A DNA stretch of 60,345 nucleotides, from positions 1 to 60,345 of the forward strand of contig JAFRYG010000057.1 in NCBI GenBank assembly GCA_017441205.1, given 5' to 3'. The stretch's first letter is position 1. Every line of letters begins with the position of its first letter. The notes below the pieces were generated by a model, which had not been told where the DNA came from, ran no database searches, and worked only from the letters and a program-made list of their open reading frames with translations. Source of the stretch: Pseudomonadota bacterium. Lineage in GTDB: Bacteria > Myxococcota_A > Bradymonadia > UBA4248. Position numbers and translations under genes: made by a program. Shown piece by piece: positions 16,191 through 22,371 of the stretch.

Positions 16191-18419
16191 ATGAAAGAAA
16201 CAAAACTAAACACGTTTGATTGGGTGGAGTTTTACAAAGAGCTCGCGTTGAGACTTCAGGAATATAAAAACAATCGTCCTGAATTGATAGCAAAGGTAAA
16301 ACAAATTTTTTCGGATACCGGGTTAAATATGCCCACAATAGAAAAAGACAATCAACTCGTGGACATCGATCCATTCACAGTGTTTGGTCTCTTCAATAAG
16401 GGCATAAAAGAGGATAATCGCAAAAAGATAATCATCTCAATCAAAAATCTATTCAAAGTATCGACACAGGTTCCCGTTAATTTCGAAAGTATACCAGTTT
16501 TAAACAACCAGAATGCAACTTTTTATCGATTTATCGGAAACCGGGATGATGAAGACATCAACATACTCTGGAGACTATTCGATACGGCATTGACATACGC
16601 TTACACTCATTCAACAAATACACGAAATGATTTCTCCGATGCTTTTGAACGTGCAATCCAAATGAAAGGAAATGCAATCGCCAAAATCACGATGGGGTTA
16701 TACTGGATTGCTCCGGATACCTTCCTCAATCTTGATAGCCGAAACAGATGGTATCTCTACGAATCGGGCAAATTGCCATTATCGTTCGTCAAGACGCTTC
16801 CGATAATTAAAAACAATTCATTTAATGCATCAACATATTTGGAAATCATCGCAAAAATGCGAGATTATTTAAAAAACAATACTAGTGAAATGCATAATTT
16901 CATGGAGTTAAGCTCAGAAGCATGGCGCTATTCTGAGCTGGTAAATATAGAAAACAATCAATTTAAGCAAGAAGACAAAGGCATTAATAACTCTCTTCCA
17001 TTTGTGAACAACAAAGCCAGCCTTGGTCAAACCAAACCGGAAACAACTAGGACAGCCATGCCAGACGCAGATGTGCAGACAACGCACTACTGGCTCTACT
17101 CTCCCGGTGAAAACGCAAAATATTGGGAGGAGTGTTATGAAAACGGAATCATGACGATCGGATGGGATGAGATCGGTGATTTAAAGCAGTACACCTCTAA
17201 AGACAAAATGATTCAAGCCATGAAAAGAAATATCGATCCGGATTTAGCTTTTACGCATGCAGCTTACATGACTTGGCATTTTTCTAATGTGATTAAACCC
17301 GGTGATGTTGTAGTTGTCAAAAAAGGAAGACGTACTGTTATTGGTCGAGGCATTGTTACATCGGAATATGAATTCGACGAGACACGAGCTCATCATAAAC
17401 ATATACGCAAAGTCAGGTGGACGTATAAAGGCGAGTGGCCGTATCCTGGAATAGCGCCATTGAAGACACTTACGGACATTACTTCTTATACAGATTGTGT
17501 TGAAAAACTGAATTCCCTGTTTGAAGACGATTACACAGAGGATTTTGAAGAAGTTGCAGATGAATATCCATCCTATGATGATCAAGATTTCCTTGATGAT
17601 GTCTACATGAGCAAAATGGAATACCAGACTTTGAAAGGACTCATCCAAAATAAACAAAATGTGATTCTATCCGGTCCTCCAGGCGTTGGTAAAACATTTG
17701 CCGCAAAGCGGCTGGCTTACTCCTTCATGGGGGTTAAAGCACCTACACGCGTAATGATGATTCAATTTCATCAAAGTTATTCTTATGAAGATTTCATCAT
17801 GGGGTTTCGGCCCTCTGAAAACGGATTCGAACTCAAATACGGACCGTTTTATGAGTTTTGCAAAAAAGCTGAAATCGATAGTGATAATGATTATTTCTTC
17901 ATCATTGATGAGATCAATCGCGGCAATCTAAGCAGAATTTTCGGTGAACTTTTTATGCTCATCGAAAACGATAAGCGTGGTTACAAACTCAGGTTACTTT
18001 ATGGCGATGAGGAGTTTTCAGTACCCCCAAATATCTATATTATTGGCATGATGAACACGGCAGATCGAAGTCTTGCAATGCTCGACTATGCATTGAGACG
18101 CCGTTTTGCATTCTATGAGATGAAACCAGGATTTGATACTGATGGATTCAGGACATATCAATCCAATTTGGATAATCCAAAATTCGACCACCTGATACAT
18201 TGCATAAAAGGCCTTAATGAGACCATTGCAAATGACGATTCTCTCGGGGATGGTTTCTGCATTGGTCACAGTTATTTCTGTGATTTGAAAGAAGTAACTG
18301 AACAAGTATTAAAAAGTATTGTTGAATATGAAATCATTCCATTATTGAAAGAATATTGGTTTGATGATCGCGCTAAAGCTAAAACATGGTCTGAAAATCT
18401 GAGGAGAGCCATTCTGTGA
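16191..18419 (+). CDS. mcrB: McrB-like AAA+ GTPase with an EVE domain
   Basis: 742 residues from ATG 16191 (GGAG at 16178-16181); a TTG at 16176 would overlap that ribosome site. Residues 1-275 are an uncharacterised helical region. About 293-430 form an EVE/PUA-like domain (HYWLYSPGENAKYWEECYE ... GDVVVVKKG ... VIGRGIV) of the kind that reads modified bases. The motor domain has Walker A GPPGVGKT (495-502), Walker B IIDEINRG (D573, E574) and the McrB signature MNTADRSLAMLDYALRRRF. It would assemble on DNA and drive the partner nuclease against modified foreign DNA. It overlaps mcrC by 4 bp. GC is low. Confidence 0.9.
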   Translation: MKETKLNTFDWVEFYKELALRLQEYKNNRPELIAKVKQIFSDTGLNMPTIEKDNQLVDIDPFTVFGLFNKGIKEDNRKKIIISIKNLFKVSTQVPVNFESIPVLNNQNATFYRFIGNRDDEDINILWRLFDTALTYAYTHSTNTRNDFSDAFERAIQMKGNAIAKITMGLYWIAPDTFLNLDSRNRWYLYESGKLPLSFVKTLPIIKNNSFNASTYLEIIAKMRDYLKNNTSEMHNFMELSSEAWRYSELVNIENNQFKQEDKGINNSLPFVNNKASLGQTKPETTRTAMPDADVQTTHYWLYSPGENAKYWEECYENGIMTIGWDEIGDLKQYTSKDKMIQAMKRNIDPDLAFTHAAYMTWHFSNVIKPGDVVVVKKGRRTVIGRGIVTSEYEFDETRAHHKHIRKVRWTYKGEWPYPGIAPLKTLTDITSYTDCVEKLNSLFEDDYTEDFEEVADEYPSYDDQDFLDDVYMSKMEYQTLKGLIQNKQNVILSGPPGVGKTFAAKRLAYSFMGVKAPTRVMMIQFHQSYSYEDFIMGFRPSENGFELKYGPFYEFCKKAEIDSDNDYFFIIDEINRGNLSRIFGELFMLIENDKRGYKLRLLYGDEEFSVPPNIYIIGMMNTADRSLAMLDYALRRRFAFYEMKPGFDTDGFRTYQSNLDNPKFDHLIHCIKGLNETIANDDSLGDGFCIGHSYFCDLKEVTEQVLKSIVEYEIIPLLKEYWFDDRAKAKTWSENLRRAIL

Positions 18420-19459
18420 TCCGCATACAGAACATCTATTACATGCTCGCCTATGCATTCCAGGTATTACATGAGCAGGGATATCGCAGCATTGCCACTG
18501 AAGACTTTAATAATACGGCGGATCTGTGCGCAGAAATTCTTATAAGAGGAATCGGTATTCAAATCAAACGCGGTTTATACCGTGATTATATTCAACAAAC
18601 AGAGCAAATGTCGACGATTCGAGGAAGAATTGATATTTCAGAAACCATCAGATCACAATCCCTTCAAAAGAATCAAATAGTTTGCACACATGATGAATTT
18701 TCTGTTAATTCCCATCCGAATCGTATTATCAAATCTACAATTCTCATTTTGATTCGTTCAGACATTGCAAAGGCACGCAAGAAAGACTTGCGCAAACTAC
18801 TGATATACTTTAACGACGTAGAAGAGACAGATCTACATACAACAGACTGGACGATTCAATACAACAGCAACAATCAGACATATCGCATGCTGATTTCCAT
18901 CTGCTATCTCATTGTCAAAGGATTGATTCAAACACAAAAAGATGGCACCACCAAACTGATGGATTATTTTGATGAACAACGAATGCACCGACTCTACGAA
19001 AAGTTTATTTTGGAATACTATCGCCGAGAATATCCGCAGATTACAGCCAATGCTTCACAGATTCTTTGGCAACTGGATGATGATATGAACGATATGCTTC
19101 CTGTGATGAATACAGATATTATGCTCATTTACGGTGAAAAGATTCTCATTATTGATGCAAAATATTATACACATTCCACCCAAATCCAGTACAACAAACA
19201 TACACTTCATTCTGGAAATCTATATCAGATATTTACTTATGTAAAAAACAAAGAGACAGAGCTTTTGGGGACACCACATGAGGTATCGGGCATGCTTCTA
19301 TATGCCCGAACAAATGAGGATGTTTATCCAGAACATACATATCGTATGAGCGGCAATGTTATTGATGTAAGAACACTAAATCTGAATGATGATTTTACCA
19401 TGATTAAATCACAATTGGACGCAATTGCAAAATTGTTTTTTAACATTAACATTGGCTGA
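18416..19459 (+). CDS. mcrC: McrC-like restriction nuclease subunit
   Basis: 347 residues, GTG start overlapping the mcrB stop (GTGA), so coupled translation. N-terminal IQNIYYMLAYAFQVL and the LCAEILIRGI, YRDYIQ, GRIDISETI blocks are typical of McrC. The C-terminal nuclease core has D234 (MNTDIML), then IIDAKYY with D247 and K249, the PD-(D/E)XK pattern. It is the cutting subunit activated by McrB. Length is normal for the short, phage-defence type of McrC, and nothing appears damaged. Confidence 0.9.
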   Translation: MIRIQNIYYMLAYAFQVLHEQGYRSIATEDFNNTADLCAEILIRGIGIQIKRGLYRDYIQQTEQMSTIRGRIDISETIRSQSLQKNQIVCTHDEFSVNSHPNRIIKSTILILIRSDIAKARKKDLRKLLIYFNDVEETDLHTTDWTIQYNSNNQTYRMLISICYLIVKGLIQTQKDGTTKLMDYFDEQRMHRLYEKFILEYYRREYPQITANASQILWQLDDDMNDMLPVMNTDIMLIYGEKILIIDAKYYTHSTQIQYNKHTLHSGNLYQIFTYVKNKETELLGTPHEVSGMLLYARTNEDVYPEHTYRMSGNVIDVRTLNLNDDFTMIKSQLDAIAKLFFNINIG

Positions 19460-19808
19460 TGTCGATATGTCACTGGACTCATTGAGTCTGAGTACCCCGA
19501 ACAATAGTGCAAAATCTCGTCCATCGCTATGTCTAATACTTCCTTATTTTGGTTTCAAAACAAACTATAACGCCCCAAAACACAGCATCACACGAAACGT
19601 ATCCACCGTGATGTCAGTATGAATGGCGAATATCACGCTGCCAACATCAATGGGGTAAACAGCATACCGAAGTGACTGCCAAAGATTAATTGTCTAAGAC
19701 CCGGGATTCAAGTACCCCATCAACCATTAGCCCCAACGGGGCGACAGATATTTCCGCATATAACCATATATTCTGTCGTTCTTTCAGGGCGCATATCTCC
19801 CACAGCGC
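19460..19808 (+). other. Non-coding spacer between mcrC and cassette 1
   Basis: No gene is apparent. A short stem GCCCC-AAC-GGGGC lies near 19730, resembling the GCGCCCC-GTA-GGGGCGC stem found later at 21222 and 22157. It is followed by an imperfect stem CGACAGA...TCTGTCG (about 19742-19778). Confidence 0.55.
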
Positions 19809-19867
19809 TTGCGCTCACTTCCGAACACCTCTACAATGACCAAGGCCATGCGTATGGAGCGCATGGC
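19809..19867 (+). promoter_or_regulatory. Shared promoter-operator module, copy 1
   Basis: -35 TTGCGC (19809-19814), 17-base spacer, -10 TACAAT (19832-19837), then the inverted repeat GCCATGCG-tatggag-CGCATGGC (19845-19867) over the expected transcription start. The spacer shares CCGAACACC with copy 2. It stands 17 bases before the ATG of the 98-residue gene. Confidence 0.7.
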
Positions 19868-19884
19868 ATGACCAAGAGGCGACG

Positions 19885-20181
19885 ATGGCAACTCAGACTG
19901 TCAGTATTTCTTTAGACTTGCCGGATGATTGTGCAATTGAGTTATTGCAGTCTCAATTACTTCAACATGTCCGTCACTTGATTCAAAGCGACAACTATCG
20001 CAAAAAACAATATGTGCACGAAGAGTTGTGCGGTATTCTTAGGCATATAACGGATCAGCAGGAACTCATCGACGATTATCTCAAGGAGAAATATCACAAA
20101 AAACGCAGTTTATCAGATTTAAAAGGCAAAATTCAATTCGCAGATGATTATGATTATAAAGCGATGAAGCAGGAACAATGA
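19885..20181 (+). CDS. Small helical protein, possible partner of the EVE-HNH-like protein
   Basis: 98 residues, first gene of cassette 1, right after the promoter-operator, AGAGG ahead of the ATG. It starts with a short beta-like segment (TQTVSISLDLPDD) and continues as charged helices ending in a Lys/Asp-rich tail. It overlaps the next gene by 4 bp (ATGA). Size, position and coupling resemble an antitoxin or specificity partner, but no family was recognised. Confidence 0.65.
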   Translation: MATQTVSISLDLPDDCAIELLQSQLLQHVRHLIQSDNYRKKQYVHEELCGILRHITDQQELIDDYLKEKYHKKRSLSDLKGKIQFADDYDYKAMKQEQ

Positions 20182-21005
20182 AAAATACATTCATACTTTT
20201 TTGGAATCCGGCTATTTCGAGTTTCAGCATTCAAGATTACCTGAATATGATGTCTCATTTTGATTATGCCACGATGAATTGGAGCGTTTGGGAGCATGAA
20301 AAAGCGCATAAAGGTGATCGTTTTTTTATGATCCGCTGCGGCAAGGAAGGACCGAATGGCTTGGTCATGTCAGGCTATTTTAAGTCAGAACCTTATCGTG
20401 ATGAGGACTGGTCTGGAAGAGACAGAGATATCTATTATATGAATTTGGATTTAGAATACGTTGGGCATCCAGACTCGATGACCCTTACACCTGAGATTTT
20501 GACTGATAATTTTCCGGATTTTGATTGGTACGGTGGACATTCTGGACGTTTATTTCCTGCAAAGGATGCTCCAAAACTGGATATGTTGTTCGATGTCTAT
20601 TTGATACAGATGATGGATCGTTTTGATGATACGTTTGATACATACGACGATGATGAATGCTTTTTATTTTTTGCAGATGACAATAAAATAGTTCCGCCAT
20701 CCAAAATAGGCATTTATGATTATCGATATCGCAATATTGATTTTTTAGACCCTCCATCTCAGAAATATCTGCGTAAACAGCATGGCAATTCATGTGAAAT
20801 TTGTGGATTTAATTATTGCAGTACTTTTCATGGAAAGGTCAGGAAAAATTTGAGATACTGTTATTTGGGTGATTATCAGAGCCTTGATTGGCGCGCGATT
20901 GAAAAAGATTATCATTGCATTTGTAAAAATTGCTTGGAAATTATCCATACGAAAGAAGATTTTGATAAATACTACAAAATCATTCATAATAAGCAAATAA
21001 ATTAA
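20178..21005 (+). CDS. EVE-like domain protein with a degenerate HNH zinc finger
   Basis: 275 residues. The N-terminal 120 resemble an EVE/PUA domain (TFILFWNPAISSF, NWSVWEHEKAHKGDRFFMI, GLVMSGYF). The C-terminal part has a zinc-binding pair C206-E-I-C209 and C249-K-N-C252 followed by IIH, the frame of an HNH endonuclease. At the place where HNH enzymes carry the catalytic His pair (family pattern F-I-E-x-H-H) this protein reads NLRYCYLGD, so nuclease activity is doubtful. EVE-HNH proteins are known as modified-DNA restriction factors. The stop is followed without a gap by the helicase relic in the same frame. Confidence 0.72.
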   Translation: MKNTFILFWNPAISSFSIQDYLNMMSHFDYATMNWSVWEHEKAHKGDRFFMIRCGKEGPNGLVMSGYFKSEPYRDEDWSGRDRDIYYMNLDLEYVGHPDSMTLTPEILTDNFPDFDWYGGHSGRLFPAKDAPKLDMLFDVYLIQMMDRFDDTFDTYDDDECFLFFADDNKIVPPSKIGIYDYRYRNIDFLDPPSQKYLRKQHGNSCEICGFNYCSTFHGKVRKNLRYCYLGDYQSLDWRAIEKDYHCICKNCLEIIHTKEDFDKYYKIIHNKQIN

Positions 21006-21215
21006 CAATGCCAGCATGCCCGCAGTGCCTTAGGCTGGCTGGTCGATCAATATCAGGTCAGCACCGATAAAGCGAGTGGCATCGTGAACGACCCGAACGA
21101 CTGGGCACGCGAACATAATTATCCGAGGTATATTCTCGATTTAGTCTTGCGCATCATCGAATTGAGTGTGCGCACCGTCGAGATCGTGAGGGGCTTGCCA
21201 GTGCTGGCGTTTTAA
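21006..21215 (+). pseudogene. 3'-terminal relic of a COG4889-type helicase/restriction gene, copy 1
   Basis: In frame to TAA 21213-21215 the sequence reads SALGWLVDQYQVSTDK, then GIVNDPNDW, YPRYILDLVLRIIELSVRT and VEIVRGLP. This is the recognisable C-terminus of large COG4889 / type ISP-like predicted helicases. Only about 70 codons remain; DNA similarity to copy 3 starts at AACAATGCC (21004). The upstream gene ends exactly where the similarity begins. Confidence 0.75.
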
Positions 21216-21221
21216 CTGTCT

Positions 21222-21238
21222 GCGCCCCGTAGGGGCGC
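21222..21238 (+). repeat. GC stem after relic copy 1
   Basis: GCGCCCC-GTA-GGGGCGC, 7-bp perfect stem, 6 bases after the relic's stop. The same stem follows relic copy 2 at 22157-22173 with one G-T pair. No T-run follows, so terminator function is uncertain. Confidence 0.7.
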
Positions 21239-21275
21239 ATGAACGCAAGCTGTGGTAGAGGGGATTCGGGTTCGC

Positions 21276-21334
21276 TTGCGCTCATTGCCGAACACCGCTA
21301 TAATAGCCAATAGCCATGCGTATGGGGCCATGGC
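21276..21334 (+). promoter_or_regulatory. Shared promoter-operator module, copy 2
   Basis: -35 TTGCGC (21276-21281), 17-base spacer, perfect -10 TATAAT (21299-21304), then an inverted repeat GCCAT...ATGGC (21313-21334) in the context CCATGCGTATGG. It lies 16 bases before the mntA start. Confidence 0.75.
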
Positions 21335-21350
21335 AATACCAGGGGAAATT

Positions 21351-21641
21351 ATGACCACCATACAGGATATACAAGAAATCGTTAGCCGGCTGGCAAAAGA
21401 ATACGGCGCGGAACGTGTCTATCTGTTTGGTTCGTATGCCCGTGGCGAGGCGACAGAACAGAGCGATATCGATCTGAGAATCGACAAGGGAGAGATTCGA
21501 GGTTTGCGTTTTGCCGGTTTGTTGGGAGATTTGGAAGAAGCACTCGGTAACAAGGTAGATCTTATTTCTACAGCAGGAATGGACGAACAGTTTCTGGAAG
21601 CAATACGACCAGACGAGATGTTATTATATGAACGAAACTAA
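21351..21641 (+). CDS. mntA: MntA-type nucleotidyltransferase antitoxin
   Basis: 96 residues from ATG 21351 (AGGGGA ahead). The minimal nucleotidyltransferase motif GSYARGEATEQSDIDL gives the GSx10DxD site, and IDKGEIRGLRFAGLLGDLEEALG and VDLIS complete the domain. In MntA-HepT modules this enzyme adds AMP groups to the HEPN toxin and silences it. It overlaps hepT by 14 bp, the usual arrangement, and is driven by promoter-operator copy 2. Confidence 0.9.
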   Translation: MTTIQDIQEIVSRLAKEYGAERVYLFGSYARGEATEQSDIDLRIDKGEIRGLRFAGLLGDLEEALGNKVDLISTAGMDEQFLEAIRPDEMLLYERN

Positions 21642-21975
21642 TCGAGATATTCGAATACTGGAACATATCGTCAATTACTGCCAGCAAATTACAGAGGCTA
21701 TGGAGCATTTTGGAAATGATCAGGCGATATTTCTTAATAATAAAGTTTACCAAAATGCTGTTTCCCTTTGCATTCTACAGATTGGTGAACTTGTTTCTAC
21801 TCTGACTGATGATTTTAAACGAGAGAATCCTGATATTCCATGGCGTGATATTAAGCTGATGCGTAACATCGTTGCCCATCGATATGGTACCATTGATCAT
21901 ACTATTACCTGGGATGTCGTGCAAAATGATATTCCGATATTACAAGCATATTGCAATAAAATTATTTCAAAATAA
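21628..21975 (+). CDS. hepT: HepT-type HEPN toxin (DUF86)
   Basis: 115 residues, all-helical. The catalytic motif RNIVAHRYG (R-x4-H-x-Y) matches HepT ribonucleases; the Tyr of HRY is the AMPylation site in the family. Full-length and undamaged. Its stop is 10 bases before relic copy 2. It likely works as toxin-antitoxin or abortive-infection module with MntA. Confidence 0.9.
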   Translation: MNETNRDIRILEHIVNYCQQITEAMEHFGNDQAIFLNNKVYQNAVSLCILQIGELVSTLTDDFKRENPDIPWRDIKLMRNIVAHRYGTIDHTITWDVVQNDIPILQAYCNKIISK

Positions 21976-21985
21976 TTTAATCACT

Positions 21986-22150
21986 GTACAGCGCATCACC
22001 GACAAAAGACATATCATCATAAACGCCCCGAACGGCTGGGCACGCGAACACGATTATCCGAGATATATTCTCGATTTGGTTTTACGCATCATCGAACTGA
22101 GTGTGCGCACCATCGAAATCGTGAATGGATTGCCGTATCTGGCGATTTAA
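21986..22150 (+). pseudogene. 3'-terminal relic of a COG4889-type helicase gene, copy 2
   Basis: About 54 codons ending at TAA 22148-22150: ITDKRHIIINAPNGW, then YPRYILDLVLRIIELSVRT, IEIVNGLP. Many differences from copy 1 are silent third-position changes (for example TTA/TTG, GTC/GTT, GAG/GAA, CCA/CCG). The copies therefore come from two diverged, once functional genes rather than from a recent duplication. It is followed by TAACTGTCTGCGCCCCGTAGGGG exactly as in copy 1 (stem 22157-22173). Confidence 0.75.
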
Positions 22151-22156
22151 CTGTCT

Positions 22157-22173
22157 GCGCCCCGTAGGGGTGC
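22157..22173 (+). repeat. GC stem after relic copy 2
   Basis: GCGCCCC-GTA-GGGGTGC, same position relative to the relic as the stem at 21222. Confidence 0.65.
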
Positions 22174-22243
22174 TTGCCCTTAACCGTGGGTCTGGCGCGC
22201 AGCACGTCACCATGGTCTTAGCGCAGCGCATGCTCACCAGAGC

Positions 22244-22300
22244 TTGCGTCATCTGTGAAATACCATTACAACGATCGACGTCATGCGTATGGTGCGCATG
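22244..22300 (+). promoter_or_regulatory. Shared promoter-operator module, copy 3 (diverged)
   Basis: -35 TTGCGT (22244-22249), 17-base spacer, -10 TACAAC (22267-22272), operator CATGCG-tatggtg-CGCATG (22282-22300). The operator half-sites and the 17-base spacing match copies 1 and 2 while the spacer has drifted. It lies 71 bases before the large lipoprotein gene. Confidence 0.6.
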
Positions 22301-22371
22301 CGCGAATGTGATATGCTGATGGATAATGCTCAGAACATAGATGACTTTAATGATCGCACGGGAGCGTTTGT

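Noticed and set aside
19460..19622. Possible short gene after mcrC
   Set aside because: No ribosome site, no coding pattern, frame overlaps the mcrC end.
21872..22150. A 92-codon frame overlapping the end of hepT
   Set aside because: The first third is out-of-frame hepT DNA; only the helicase relic from 21986 on is meaningful.
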